Shown: positions 35,054 to 44,711 of the stretch, in pieces
Layout: every line of letters starts with the position of its first letter
Numbering within the stretch: position 1 is the stretch's first letter
From: Desulfosporosinus cupriresistens
Lineage (GTDB): Bacteria; Bacillota; Desulfitobacteriia; Desulfitobacteriales; Desulfitobacteriaceae
DNA: 64,000 nucleotides
Direction: 5' to 3'
Assembly: GCF_001707885.1 (NCBI RefSeq)
Contig: NZ_MASS01000012.1
Span: forward strand, 35,249-99,248
Notes under the pieces: model-generated
What the model saw: the letters and a program-made list of their open reading frames with translations, nothing else
The model's database searches: none
Told to the model about the DNA's origin: nothing
Program-made: the position numbers and the translations under genes

Positions 35054-35150
35054 GTCTATACGCAAATGAGTCTTAAATCTTTTTATTCTGAACTTCCATT
35101 TAATCTTAATCTCAATCCTAGAATATTGGTCGATATTGTCATTACAGCCT

Positions 35151-35188
35151 AAAAGGGTCGCTGGATTTTTCATGCCGGCGTCCCTTTT
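35151..35188 (+). terminator. Hairpin after the Trp-rich peptide gene
   Basis: AAAAGGGTCGC and GGCGTCCCTTTT pair with one mismatch around a 15-base loop; a short T-rich run follows. Confidence 0.55.
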
Positions 35189-35252
35189 CTATATTACTAG
35201 AAATGACTATTTACGGAGTAAAGCCTACATTTCTTTGTGTCCGAACACATAA

Positions 35253-35277
35253 AGAGGATCCGGCAAAGGATCCTCTA
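35253..35277 (-). terminator. Hairpin closing the micropeptide array
   Basis: AGAGGATCC and GGATCCTCT pair perfectly around a six-base loop, 24 bases after the last small ORF of the array; TTTATG follows on the minus strand. Confidence 0.6.
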
Positions 35278-35300
35278 AAGAGTGAATTTATAAAACTGAT

Positions 35301-35399
35301 TTAGAAGATAACTCCCAAGGCGATCAGAATCAACACTGCAATAGCAATAACCCCGACGCCGGCACATCCTCCGCCAAATCCTGCACCATATCCGTACAT
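35301..35399 (-). CDS. Tiny Gly-rich membrane peptide A (YjcZ-like)
   Basis: Thirty-two residues: the head MYGYGAGFGGGCAG and the hydrophobic tail VGVIAIAVLILIALGVIF, which can cross the membrane once. GGAGGTGAG stands upstream of the ATG. It is the last gene of the seven-gene array and resembles genes C and F but lacks their Cys/Pro/Val middle. The head-plus-tail plan resembles the YjcZ/tiny-TM sporulation peptides of Bacilli; assignment to that family is by appearance only. Confidence 0.75.
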   Translation of the reverse strand: MYGYGAGFGGGCAGVGVIAIAVLILIALGVIF

Positions 35400-35435
35400 A
35401 AACTCACCTCCAAATATTACTTTTTAATTCGTCCC

Positions 35436-35540
35436 TTAAAATACGATTCCCAAGGCTATGAGCAACAGAATAATCACAACGACAATCGCGATTCCTGCGC
35501 CAACTCCAGTTCCACATCCAGCTCCACCTGCTCCAAACAT
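35436..35540 (-). CDS. Tiny Gly-rich membrane peptide B
   Basis: Thirty-four residues: MFGAGGAGCGTGVGAG followed by IAIVVVIILLLIALGIVF. GGGAGGTC precedes the ATG. Its closest relative is peptide E (35975-36067), which has the same tail and a head shorter by four residues. It is third in the second copy of the [MAYG, MYGYG, MFG] cassette. Confidence 0.75.
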   Translation of the reverse strand: MFGAGGAGCGTGVGAGIAIVVVIILLLIALGIVF

Positions 35541-35577
35541 AGCTTTGACCTCCCTCTATTCTACATTTTGTAGCAAC

Positions 35578-35730
35578 TTAGAATATAACCCCTAATGCAA
35601 TTAAGATCAGAATTGCGATAGCGATAATGCCTACACCTACGCAGCAGCCAGCGCCGACCGGTGCGACTGGTGCACAACAAGCTGCGCCATAACCGCCAAC
35701 ATTTCCAGCTCCATATCCGTATCCGTACAT
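35578..35730 (-). CDS. Tiny Gly/Tyr/Cys-rich membrane peptide C
   Basis: Fifty residues: a Gly/Tyr head (MYGYGYGAGNVGGYG), a Cys/Pro/Val/Ala middle with two CC pairs (AACCAPVAPVGAGCC) and the tail VGVGIIAIAILILIALGVIF. AAAGGAGGG stands eight bases before the ATG. Peptide F is nearly the same. The paired cysteines invite disulfide or metal cross-linking, a common trait of spore-coat proteins (inference). Confidence 0.78.
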   Translation of the reverse strand: MYGYGYGAGNVGGYGAACCAPVAPVGAGCCVGVGIIAIAILILIALGVIF

Positions 35731-35776
35731 GGTATACCCTCCTTTAGATTTAATCTCGTGTCATGAAAGACCTTAG

Positions 35777-35899
35777 TTAAAAAACTATTCCCATTGCGAT
35801 TAACAAAAGGATAATCACAACCACTACTGCGATTCCTGGTAGAAAGTTCGGTCCACATCCACATCCGGCTCCCTCAACAGCACCTATGCCATATGCCAT
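35777..35899 (-). CDS. Tiny membrane peptide D
   Basis: Forty residues: MAYGIGAVEGAGCGCGPNFL followed by PGIAVVVVIILLLIAMGIVF. GTAGGAGGT precedes the ATG. It differs from peptide G mainly by a three-residue shorter head. The GCGCGPNFLPG block is unique to D and G. It begins the second copy of the three-gene cassette. Confidence 0.78.
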   Translation of the reverse strand: MAYGIGAVEGAGCGCGPNFLPGIAVVVVIILLLIAMGIVF

Positions 35900-35974
35900 A
35901 CTAAACAACCTCCTACTTAAAACTTAAAGATAATATAATTTTTCGGGCTAACTGATTTTGCAATGACTTAGAAT

Positions 35975-36067
35975 TTAGAATACGATTCCCAATGCGATGA
36001 GCAAAAGAATAATCACGACAACAATTGCGATTCCTGCGCCAACTCCGGTTCCTGCTCCACCAAACAT
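35975..36067 (-). CDS. Tiny Gly-rich membrane peptide E
   Basis: Thirty residues, the shortest of the array: MFGGAGTGVGAG plus IAIVVVIILLLIALGIVF. GGGAGGG precedes the ATG. The hydrophobic tail is identical in plan to peptide B. It closes the first cassette copy. Confidence 0.75.
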   Translation of the reverse strand: MFGGAGTGVGAGIAIVVVIILLLIALGIVF

Positions 36068-36104
36068 AGTTTTGCCCTCCCTTTATTCAACTCTTCTTCG
36101 TAGC

Positions 36105-36263
36105 TTAAAATATAACTCCTAAAGCAATCAAGATCAGAATTGCGATAGCAATAATTCCAACGCCTACGCCACAACCCACACCGACTGGTGCAACTGGTGC
36201 ACACACTGGTGGGCAACAACCTGCTCCATAACCACCGACATTCCCTACTCCATATCCGTACAT
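36105..36263 (-). CDS. Tiny Gly/Tyr/Cys-rich membrane peptide F
   Basis: Fifty-two residues: MYGYGVGNVGGYGAGCC, then PPVCAPVAPVGVGCG, then VGVGIIAIAILILIALGVIF. AAAGGAGGAA stands upstream. It pairs with peptide C; the space before both genes begins TTAACTAAGGT, so intergenic sequence was duplicated with the genes. Confidence 0.78.
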   Translation of the reverse strand: MYGYGVGNVGGYGAGCCPPVCAPVAPVGVGCGVGVGIIAIAILILIALGVIF

Positions 36264-36311
36264 GTTATTTCCTCCTTTACATCTCTAATCATAAGAATGA
36301 ATTAACCTTAG

Positions 36312-36443
36312 TTAAAAAACTATTCCCATTGCGATTAACAGAAGGATAATCACAACCACTACTGCAATTCCTGGTAAAAAGTTCGGTCCACACCCACATC
36401 CAGCTCCGTCAACACCGTCAACAGCACCTACGCCATATGCCAT
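36312..36443 (-). CDS. Tiny membrane peptide G, first gene of the array
   Basis: Forty-three residues: MAYGVGAVDGVDGAGCGCG, then PNFLPGIAVVVVIILLLIA and MGIVF. GGGAGGTTG precedes the ATG. It lies 49 bases downstream of a near-perfect sigma-K promoter and should head a seven-gene mother-cell transcript. Peptide D is its paralogue. Confidence 0.78.
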   Translation of the reverse strand: MAYGVGAVDGVDGAGCGCGPNFLPGIAVVVVIILLLIAMGIVF

Positions 36444-36491
36444 ACAAAACAACCTCCCATTCCAAAATATTGTAATTTGTTGGGCTCACTG

Positions 36492-36518
36492 TAAGATATG
36501 TTAAAATGGTAGAAATGT
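36492..36518 (-). promoter_or_regulatory. Sigma-K-type promoter of the micropeptide array
   Basis: On the minus strand AC (36517-36518), 16 bases, then CATATCTTA (36492-36500) fits the sigma-K consensus AC-N16/17-CATANNNTA exactly. The sigma factor itself is encoded at 967-1710. Confidence 0.7.
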
Positions 36519-36578
36519 TAATATTTAGCAAATATTTTTTCTTGATGATTCGATACAAAGATAAGTGATTTTACACAA

Positions 36579-36645
36579 AGCCCTCTCTGAGTGAACAGAG
36601 AGGGCTAAAAACATAGAGACCCCGAGAATAAATCTCGGGATCTCT
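36579..36645 (-). terminator. Two hairpins after secF
   Basis: AGCCCTCTCTG/CAGAGAGGGCT (36579-36606) and AGAGACCCCGAGA/TCTCGGGATCTCT (36615-36645) follow secF and separate it from the array promoter. Confidence 0.7.
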
Positions 36646-36673
36646 CTATTTAAACCAAAGCTAATATTTGGAC

Positions 36674-37618
36674 TTAAGCACGAACCGTTTTTCCACCTCT
36701 ACGCGGGTTTTTCATGTGCTTTTTGATTTCCACGAGGATTTGACTAGCATTAAAAATCGAAGAGTAAGCTCCACTGAATACTCCAAGTAACATTGCCAAA
36801 GAGAAGACCTTAGTCGATTCTCCACCTAATATATATACCGAGAACAAAGCGATCAATACCGTAACAACGGTATTAACGGATCGGCGCATCGTCTGCCAAA
36901 CAGACTTATCCACCATGTCCTCATAACTGTCTCCACGCCTCATCTTTGCCTCATTCTCGCGAATCCGGTCAAAGATAACCACCGTGTCGTTAATAGAGTA
37001 TCCGAAGATTGTCAACACTGCCGCCACAAACGACGAGTCAATCTGCCATTGAAAGATTGAAAAAAGGCCAACAACTACTAAGACATCGTGTAATAATGCA
37101 ATTATCCCAGAGATAGCAAAGACAAACTGAAACCGAAACGAAATATAGGCGATCATTAAACCCATAGCAATACCTAAGGCCAAAAAGGCATTTCTCGTAA
37201 GTTCTTGTCCCATCGCCGGGCCTACTTTATCCTCTTTGAGAGTCGTTTTGTCATACTCTCCGACCTTGGTTTGCAAAGCAGTTAACAATTCATTTCGTTT
37301 TGTTTCTTCAAGTGCCTCTGTTCGGATCAAAGCACTTGTATTCCCATTGGACAATTGCACCGGGCCATCAAGTCCAACTGATTTCATAGTATCCGTAATC
37401 GCAGTCTGCGTCACTGCCTTTTTGAACGTGACATCAATCATCGTGCCGCCTTTAAAATCAATCCCTAAATTCAGCCCCTGCATGAAGAGAGAAATAATGC
37501 CGGGAACAATTACCAATAAGGAAATGGCAAACCACCAATACCGTTTCTTCACAATATTAAAATAGAGCGGATGTATTTTTTGTACTTCTTCGTAAGTGGC
37601 TGGATGTCCTTTTTCCAT
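36674..37618 (-). CDS. secF: Protein translocase subunit SecF
   Basis: SecF works with SecD to drive export with proton or sodium motive force. The 314-residue protein begins with a cytoplasmic head, a membrane segment (WWFAISLLVIVPGIISLFM), the motif LNLGIDFKGGTMIDV near residue 48, and five further membrane segments with GYSINDTVVIFDRIREN near residue 205. That block and LRRSVNTVVTVLIALFSVYILGG (fragment TVVTVLIALFSVY) are SecF signatures. Its ATG overlaps the secD stop (TAATG), so translation is coupled. Separate secD and secF is normal for Clostridia. Confidence 0.95.
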   Translation of the reverse strand: MEKGHPATYEEVQKIHPLYFNIVKKRYWWFAISLLVIVPGIISLFMQGLNLGIDFKGGTMIDVTFKKAVTQTAITDTMKSVGLDGPVQLSNGNTSALIRTEALEETKRNELLTALQTKVGEYDKTTLKEDKVGPAMGQELTRNAFLALGIAMGLMIAYISFRFQFVFAISGIIALLHDVLVVVGLFSIFQWQIDSSFVAAVLTIFGYSINDTVVIFDRIRENEAKMRRGDSYEDMVDKSVWQTMRRSVNTVVTVLIALFSVYILGGESTKVFSLAMLLGVFSGAYSSIFNASQILVEIKKHMKNPRRGGKTVRA

Positions 37619-38850
37619 TATACCTCCCTCCTTACACCAAACCAGGTTGTTTTAATTTTTGAACTCGTTCCCACAATTAAACGTAACACAAGTCGTGTAA
37701 ACGTAATCGCGGTAAACAAGCTGGCGATGATTCCAACGCCTAAGGTCAACGCAAATCCTCTGATGGAACCACTTCCGAAGTAATAGAGAGTCATTGCGGC
37801 TATGAACGTCGTCACGTGGGCATCAATAACTGTAATGAAAGCCCTGCTAAATCCAGCTTCCACACCAGCCCTCAGGGATTTTCCAGCTCGAACTTCCTCT
37901 TTAACCCGCTCGTAGATAATAATATTAAAGTCCACAGCCATCCCAATGGAGAGGATGAAACCAGCGATGCCCGGAAGGGTTAGGACAACTCGGAACATCC
38001 AGAAAATCCAAAGAACTATTAAGCCATACACGATCAGCGAAAAATCTGCTACAACACCGGGTAATCGATAGAAAACCAGCATAAAAAGAAAGATAAAGAT
38101 TAGACCGTAAAGTCCAGCTTTAATGCTTTTGTGTAAGGAGTCAATTCCCAACGATGCTCCCACCTGACGCTTTTCAGCGATAGTCATGCTCACAGGTAAG
38201 GAACCAGAACGCATAAGGACAGCACTATTGGCTGCTTCTTCTAAAGTTGCATACCCCGTGATCTCAGCTTGTCCGTTGAGAATGGGTGTGTTAACCGTTG
38301 GATTCGTTAAAAGTTTATCATCCAGATAGATACCAATTCTTTGACCGATATATTTAGTCGTCAAATCACCGAACTTCTTGGCCCCGTCCGATGAAAAGGT
38401 TAAATTAACAACGTAGCCTTGGTCCTGGCCTTGCCCGCCCTTGGCATCTTTTAGTTCATCCCCTTGTAACACAACTGTTCCTTGGGGGTCTCTAAATGTT
38501 AACTTTGCGGTAGTTTTCAGGATATCCACGGCTTTATCGGGATCCGTAACCCCCGCTAAATCAATAACCATTCGTTTCTTATCATAGTCTGCCTGGACAA
38601 TAGGTTCCGATACCCCCAGATCATTGACCCGCTTCGAGATAATCGCTTTAGCTTTGTCCATGTCATCGTTAGTGATCGGAGCACCGTTTTTATTAGGCTC
38701 GGCTTGTAACACTAAGTGTACTCCACCGCGTAAGTCAAGGCCCAACGGGATACCTTTCACGGGGTCCACAAGAGGTTTAATCGATAGTGCTACGGCTGCC
38801 GCCACAAGTAACACAAGCGTCACCAGTTTGATGATGTTTGCCCGTCTCAT
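37618..38850 (-). CDS. secD: Protein translocase subunit SecD
   Basis: The 410-residue subunit has an N-terminal membrane segment (LVTLVLLVAAAVALSI), the motif IPLGLDLRGGVHLVLQ near residue 34, the large extracytoplasmic P1-type domain to about residue 230, and five membrane segments with LPGIAGFILSIGMAVDFNIIIYERVKEE near residue 300 (core GMAVDFNIIIYERVKEE). The sequence is the shorter Firmicute type. It is transcribed before secF in a two-gene unit; yajC, its partner, lies two genes upstream beyond the EcsC and HD genes. Confidence 0.95.
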   Translation of the reverse strand: MRRANIIKLVTLVLLVAAAVALSIKPLVDPVKGIPLGLDLRGGVHLVLQAEPNKNGAPITNDDMDKAKAIISKRVNDLGVSEPIVQADYDKKRMVIDLAGVTDPDKAVDILKTTAKLTFRDPQGTVVLQGDELKDAKGGQGQDQGYVVNLTFSSDGAKKFGDLTTKYIGQRIGIYLDDKLLTNPTVNTPILNGQAEITGYATLEEAANSAVLMRSGSLPVSMTIAEKRQVGASLGIDSLHKSIKAGLYGLIFIFLFMLVFYRLPGVVADFSLIVYGLIVLWIFWMFRVVLTLPGIAGFILSIGMAVDFNIIIYERVKEEVRAGKSLRAGVEAGFSRAFITVIDAHVTTFIAAMTLYYFGSGSIRGFALTLGVGIIASLFTAITFTRLVLRLIVGTSSKIKTTWFGVRREV

Positions 38851-38939
38851 CTGCTTTCCTCCCTTTTATTATGCTGGGACTTGCCCATGCCAATCCTCAT
38901 TATAAAACTTTCAGGATTATAATGTCAATCTAACACTTA

Positions 38940-39602
38940 TCAGAGTAATTTAACGTCATTTATCTTCAGTTCAAATTTTGTCTGCAAGAATTCCGCCGCC
39001 TTTCGACATAGCAGCATGCGCGCTAGAAAGATCTCGAAGTACTCCATAACTGGGCAAATCTCAGTGTCAATCGTGAGCTCCAAAGCAACCCGTTCTTTAG
39101 GATAGACTCTAAGAAAGGAACGTTTGACCGCATAATTGACCCGGTCATGAATATCAAACGTTGCCAGATCAGAATTACGGACTCGTGAGCGATGAACGTC
39201 AGATTTATCAGCCAAGATCAAGGCTGCAGAAATGTTATTGACCGGATTACCATCAAGTTCGTCATGATTGCCGATAGCGCCAATAACGCTCGCAATATCC
39301 TCCGGAAACATACCTAGTCGTTCTAAAATTCCTGCAGCGAGAATCGCTCCTGTCTGAGCATGAGAAATACGATTAACGGCATTTCCAATGTCATGTAGAT
39401 AACCCGCAATCGAGGCCAACTCACACTCCTTTACGGGATGGCCCATCTTTTCTAGGATATTTGAAGCGATATGGGCTACCAGACCCACATGCCTAAATCC
39501 ATGCTCTGTATAACCGATAGCTGCTAGATGACGATTCCCTGCTTCAATGAGTGCCTGAACATAAGGATCTGTTTTAATAGCGTTTAGGGTGATCGTTTTC
39601 AA
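38940..39602 (-). CDS. HD domain phosphohydrolase
   Basis: This 220-residue HD protein has HGFRHVGLVAHIA near residue 35, the metal motif GYLHDIGNAVNRISHAQTGA near residue 83 and GAIGNHDE near residue 125, followed by ALILADKSDVHRSRVR. Such HD proteins cleave nucleotide or cyclic-nucleotide phosphates; the substrate is unknown. The TTG at 39602 has AGGAGGAG seven bases upstream and is the better start than the outer frame TTG at 39620. It overlaps the EcsC gene by 29 bases, so the two are translationally linked. Confidence 0.82.
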   Translation of the reverse strand: MKTITLNAIKTDPYVQALIEAGNRHLAAIGYTEHGFRHVGLVAHIASNILEKMGHPVKECELASIAGYLHDIGNAVNRISHAQTGAILAAGILERLGMFPEDIASVIGAIGNHDELDGNPVNNISAALILADKSDVHRSRVRNSDLATFDIHDRVNYAVKRSFLRVYPKERVALELTIDTEICPVMEYFEIFLARMLLCRKAAEFLQTKFELKINDVKLL

Positions 39603-40371
39603 GATAAACTCCTCCTGCAATTCGTAACCGAAAGCAATTCATTCCAACGGTCCCTAAGTCATCCACCAGCCCGTAATTCGCCCATGCGCCAATAATGGCT
39701 CCTAAACCTGGTATAAGTTGAAGTGTTTTTCGAAAATCAATGGCATCTCGGTACTCTCGTTGAAACTGGTCCCAATCAATCTGTTGTTCATACCTTTCCT
39801 CAACTGGCCAACTGCCAATGTTCTCTTCCCAGTTTAGGATAACCTTAAATAATTCAGGACGTTTCTCTTGACTAGAAAAGGCTAACTGAAACACATAGAG
39901 CAAAAACAAACGCTCTCGATAATCTTTAGTAGAAAATCCATAAATATGCGCCAATTCAAAGAGAAATTTCATTTTAATCACAATGAGCGCCGGAAAATCG
40001 GCTACGCCCATTGTAAAACCGCCTAGGCCTGTCCCTGCTCCCTCTGCAGCTGCAATCTTCTTGTATTTTGCAAGGGCTCTCTCAGCCAACTGATCACGCT
40101 TTTGCAGTGAAACTTCATAAAGTGGTGGGCTTTTGGGAATAAAATCAAGTCCGATAACTACAGCTTTAATTAACCCTTTGACAGCTACTGTGATCACTGT
40201 ATGAACTCTCTTAGGAACTATCTTATCATTGAATTTATTTTGCATCGCTTTCGAAGCTCGTTCTATTAATCCCGGCCGTCGTAATAATCTTCTTACCCAG
40301 CGGTTCAATTCAGCTCGCACATGCTGATCATAGGTTTGATCTTCAGAAATTGAATCTTTATACAAGGGCAC
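39574..40371 (-). CDS. EcsC family protein
   Basis: The 265-residue product belongs to the EcsC family (named after the third gene of the Bacillus ecs operon). Marks include AAEGAGTGLGGFTMGVADFPALIVIKMKFLFELAHIYG, quoted here only by ADFPALIVIKMKFLFELA near residue 125, and PGLGAIIGAWANYGLVDDLG near residue 220. There are weak hydrophobic stretches but no clear membrane span. GGGGGGTGA precedes the GTG start. It overlaps the HD gene downstream, and the pair lies between yajC and secDF; a link with protein secretion is suggested by position only. Confidence 0.85.
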   Translation of the reverse strand: MPLYKDSISEDQTYDQHVRAELNRWVRRLLRRPGLIERASKAMQNKFNDKIVPKRVHTVITVAVKGLIKAVVIGLDFIPKSPPLYEVSLQKRDQLAERALAKYKKIAAAEGAGTGLGGFTMGVADFPALIVIKMKFLFELAHIYGFSTKDYRERLFLLYVFQLAFSSQEKRPELFKVILNWEENIGSWPVEERYEQQIDWDQFQREYRDAIDFRKTLQLIPGLGAIIGAWANYGLVDDLGTVGMNCFRLRIAGGVYLENDHPKRY

Positions 40372-40416
40372 TGGCGATCACCCCCCAGCTCTTTTTCCTT
40401 CTCACGGTAAGATAAT

Positions 40417-40452
40417 CTTAAAAGCAAGTGGACTGTACCACTTGCTTTTAAG
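40417..40452. terminator. Strong hairpin terminator after yajC
   Basis: CTTAAAAGCAAGTGG, loop actgta, CCACTTGCTTTTAAG is a perfect 15-base stem between yajC and the EcsC gene. Confidence 0.75.
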
Positions 40453-40539
40453 AAGAGTTATCCTCCGTGTCACCTATGTAACTACCTACTGAATCTCTGA
40501 AAGATATCACTAAAGTTTTTTTGAATTCTAAGCTTTAGG

Positions 40540-40884
40540 TTAAGACTCTGCTGAGACTTCATTTTCATCTTTATCGAGTTTTACTTTATCATTCTTCTTA
40601 TCCTTTTCGACGACGACATCACGATTTTCCACGCTGACAATTCCTGATTTAGCCACTTCAATCTCGACTTTATCAGCAATAAGTAACATAACAGAGTTAT
40701 CCTTCACTTTTGTGATTTTACCATAGATTCCTCCGGCAGTGATTACCCGATCCTTTGCACGAAGACTGCTGAGCAAAGCCTTCCGTTGTTTAGCTTGCTT
40801 CTGTTGGGGCCGTATCATGAGAAAATACATAATGCCAAAAAAAACCGCAAAATATAGGACCATGGACAATGTCGTTTGATTCAT
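40540..40884 (-). CDS. yajC: Preprotein translocase subunit YajC
   Basis: YajC is a small membrane partner of SecDF. The 114-residue protein has one membrane segment (LSMVLYFAVFFGIMYFLM), then the family motif IRPQQKQAKQRK near residue 26, the AKDRVITAGGIYGKITKV block near residue 45 and a charged, Lys/Asp/Glu-rich tail typical of Clostridial versions. The ATG at 40884 has AAGGGG before it; a longer frame (MRNSLGIKKGGFN) contains that ribosome site and is not real. It follows tgt in the conserved ruvB-queA-tgt-yajC order. Confidence 0.93.
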   Translation of the reverse strand: MNQTTLSMVLYFAVFFGIMYFLMIRPQQKQAKQRKALLSSLRAKDRVITAGGIYGKITKVKDNSVMLLIADKVEIEVAKSGIVSVENRDVVVEKDKKNDKVKLDKDENEVSAES

Positions 40885-41010
40885 ATTAAATCCCCCTTTT
40901 TTTATCCCTAAACTATTCCTCACATTGTGGCAAAAATCCTTCTAGGCCACTTACTTTTCTGCTGAAGAAACTCTTATATCTGGCCTCTGGCATCTGACTC
41001 CCGACCTCTG

Positions 41011-42147
<1,137 letters not shown>

Positions 42148-42155
42148 TTATCGAT

Positions 42156-42205
42156 GCACGATGCTCGAAGTCCAAAACCCAAAGCCCGAATGTCGCGCAT
42201 CGTGC
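42156..42205. repeat. Inverted repeat between tgt and queA
   Basis: GCACGATGC and GCATCGTGC are perfect nine-base arms around a 32-base loop. No T-run follows, so it is not a clear terminator. Confidence 0.45.
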
Positions 42206-42215
42206 CTCGCGCTTC

Positions 42216-43238
42216 TCATATAATGAGCATGGCATCTCCAAAGCTATAGAACCGATACCTCTCCCTTACGGCAACCTCATAGGCTTGTAAAATAAGTTTG
42301 CGCCCTGCCAAAGCACTTACCAACATGACTAAGGTTGACTTTGGGAAGTGGAAGTTTGTCAGGAGAGCATCTACAATTTTAAAGGAATAACCCGGGTAGA
42401 TAAAGATATCCGTCCACCCATCTCCAGGAACAACCCGCCCGTGATCAACCGCGGATTCTAAGGTTCGGGCTGCTGTTGTCCCTACAGCGATGACTCGGCG
42501 GCCTTCTTGTTTTGCTTGATTAATTCGCTCGGCAGCTTCCAAGTCCACACGATAATACTCTGAATGCATGGCATGTTCACGGATATCATCCACTTTAACC
42601 GGGCGGAAGGTTCCTAAGCCCACGTGAAGCAGGATCTCCACAATTTGGACACCCATTTTTTGCAGTTCGCTTAAAAGTTCCGGCGTAAAATGTAGCCCCG
42701 CTGTCGGCGCAGCTACTGAACCCCGCTCTTTAGCATATACTGTCTGGTAACGTTCTTGATCCTCCAACTGAGCTGTAATATACGGTGGAAGAGGCATCTG
42801 TCCAAGCTGGTCGAGTATTGTTTCAAAAAGACCAGAATAGGAGAAATGGATCCTGCGGTTGCCATTCTCTAGAATATCTTGAAGAACACCGGTCAGAATT
42901 CCTTGACCGAAGGACACTTTCTGCCCCACCTTAAGACGTTTTCCAGGCTTCACTAAAGCCTCCCAAACATCAAGTTCAAGTCTTCTTAAAAGTAGGACCT
43001 CAATCTTGGCCTCAGTACCTTCTTTTTCCCCTATCAAACGGGCGGGAATGACGCGAGTGTTATTAAGCACAAGCACATCGCCCGTTTTTAGAAAGGACAC
43101 AAGATCCCTGAACGTATGATGTTCTATCCCACCACTGTCACGCTTGACAACCATTAAGCGTGAAGCATCTCTAGGCTCCACCGGATGTTGGGCAATCAAC
43201 GTTTCTGGCAAATCAAAGTCAAACTCCGAAAGGTTCAA
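42216..43238 (-). CDS. queA: S-adenosylmethionine:tRNA ribosyltransferase-isomerase
   Basis: QueA turns preQ1 in tRNA into epoxyqueuosine with the ribosyl part of SAM. The 340-residue protein begins [24 protein letters not shown], core DLPETLIAQ, then [16 protein letters not shown] near residue 52, [15 protein letters not shown] near residue 175, [20 protein letters not shown] near residue 253 and [17 protein letters not shown] near residue 290. All are family marks and length is normal. It lies between the SpoIID-like gene and tgt. Confidence 0.96.
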   Translation of the reverse strand: MNLSEFDFDLPETLIAQHPVEPRDASRLMVVKRDSGGIEHHTFRDLVSFLKTGDVLVLNNTRVIPARLIGEKEGTEAKIEVLLLRRLELDVWEALVKPGKRLKVGQKVSFGQGILTGVLQDILENGNRRIHFSYSGLFETILDQLGQMPLPPYITAQLEDQERYQTVYAKERGSVAAPTAGLHFTPELLSELQKMGVQIVEILLHVGLGTFRPVKVDDIREHAMHSEYYRVDLEAAERINQAKQEGRRVIAVGTTAARTLESAVDHGRVVPGDGWTDIFIYPGYSFKIVDALLTNFHFPKSTLVMLVSALAGRKLILQAYEVAVRERYRFYSFGDAMLII

Positions 43239-43287
43239 TATATCCTTCTCCTTTAAATCACACGTGGTTATCTGATCATGAATTTCA

Positions 43288-44646
43288 TCATTGAATAAGG
43301 GTGTTATTGTAGTAAAACGATAGTATTTCTTTATAAGTATACCCTATTTGAGCCATATGATAAGCTCCCCATTGGGACATCCCCACACCGTGCCCCCAAC
43401 CTTGGCCTTCAAAGATAAAGACCCCGAACGGCTGGGACGTGGCACTCGTTCCTAACGATGAACTGAGAACCTTAGTGAGCAAAGGGCCTTGCTCCTTTTG
43501 AGCCGAACTAGTCCCTGAAACTAAGGGAGCTTCAGTGCTTAGAAACACAGATAAGCCTGATTTTCCGTACAAATCAAGTTGGGGCGCAATTGTCTGTGCT
43601 TCAAACAGACTTCCTAAGAAGGCGGCTGTTCTAATTGGTTGCCCAAAAGGATAAAATGCTTTGACAAATGTACGCCCAGTAACGGTCTGGGAATGTCCAA
43701 ATCCATCTTCCATCCTTACACTTTTAACCCTACCCGAGGGAAATTTGTCAAGCTCAACATTTCGGACTGGTCCTACCCCAAACGTTGAACCTAGGAGCGG
43801 TGCAGAGACAATAAACCGCCAATTCGCAACCGCACCGCCAACTCCTTCTGAATAAGGATCTGGATGAGATACATTGTGAATATCCGTAGTTCCCCAAACA
43901 TTTTTAGCGTCTTCAGTATATCCCCCGCTATGTGACGAATAAAGTGCTTCGATTGGTTGCTTGCTCTGGGTGTCCACTAAAATTTGCCCTCGGGTAGCGT
44001 CGACTGCTGCCGAAGCTTCTCCTTCCACGAACTTTCCCGCATAGGCCTGATCGATATCAGGAGAGTCGGTAATCGTCTTTTGGCCATTCTCTGTATGTCT
44101 AACAAGAAAGGTTCGGGCAGCCACGGCTTGAGCCTTGAGCGCTTCTATCCCTCCATGAGCCCATTCATTGCTCATTTCGATAGGCACAACGCCTTTAAGG
44201 TAGTCTTCACTGTCCACTCGATTAATTAACCGCCAATGACCATTTTCCCAATTCAGTTGTAATCCTCCGCGATAAACAACATCATTGCCCTCCGGAGTTT
44301 TAACACGCAGACAGCCCAAGTTATTCCCCCTCAGCTCTAAAACAGATCCTTGGGAAACTTGATAATCTTCCTGGTTAATTCGCAAAATAGGAGTCCAGCC
44401 ACCCCAACCTAACTGGAGGGTAGAACCTGTTGGAAACTTATGAATCGTTGTCTCCACAATGAGTTGATAATCACCTTGTTCAACATCTATTTCAACCCAT
44501 GAAGCCTGGCCTAACTTCCAAACAAGCTCAACTGAAATCTCGTTTGCTTGACACGGAGTGGCCGGACTCAACACGAGTATGAATAAAGCCATACACAAAC
44601 AGAGGAACCGATACACAATCTGAAGCATGCTCAACACCACCTTCAT
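43288..44646 (-). CDS. SpoIID/LytB domain protein
   Basis: The 452-residue protein has a secretion signal ([23 protein letters not shown]) and a SpoIID domain, a lytic transglycosylase fold that works on denuded glycans in the septum. Motifs are [10 protein letters not shown] near residue 155, [13 protein letters not shown] near 170, [20 protein letters not shown] near 240 (quoted in full 20) and the C-terminal [20 protein letters not shown]. Its place between ruvB and queA differs from true spoIID, which usually lies near murA and spoIIID; it may be a paralogue with a role in sporulation or germination. The ATG at 44646 was chosen because a 13-codon extension precedes the signal. Confidence 0.87.
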   Translation of the reverse strand: MKVVLSMLQIVYRFLCLCMALFILVLSPATPCQANEISVELVWKLGQASWVEIDVEQGDYQLIVETTIHKFPTGSTLQLGWGGWTPILRINQEDYQVSQGSVLELRGNNLGCLRVKTPEGNDVVYRGGLQLNWENGHWRLINRVDSEDYLKGVVPIEMSNEWAHGGIEALKAQAVAARTFLVRHTENGQKTITDSPDIDQAYAGKFVEGEASAAVDATRGQILVDTQSKQPIEALYSSHSGGYTEDAKNVWGTTDIHNVSHPDPYSEGVGGAVANWRFIVSAPLLGSTFGVGPVRNVELDKFPSGRVKSVRMEDGFGHSQTVTGRTFVKAFYPFGQPIRTAAFLGSLFEAQTIAPQLDLYGKSGLSVFLSTEAPLVSGTSSAQKEQGPLLTKVLSSSLGTSATSQPFGVFIFEGQGWGHGVGMSQWGAYHMAQIGYTYKEILSFYYNNTLIQ

Positions 44647-44711
44647 GTTCAGATTGCCCTTTTTCCTTGGCTTATATGTCGTCATTCCCTTGGGATAATG
44701 TGGTTATAATT

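Noticed and set aside
34925..35173. 82-codon minus-strand frame rich in Pro and Lys
   Set aside because: It is the antisense of the Trp/Gly-rich peptide, whose Gly codons read as Pro; it has no ribosome site.
35637..35864. 75-codon minus-strand frame across the micropeptide array
   Set aside because: Runs through two small genes in another frame; no ribosome site, while the small genes each have one.
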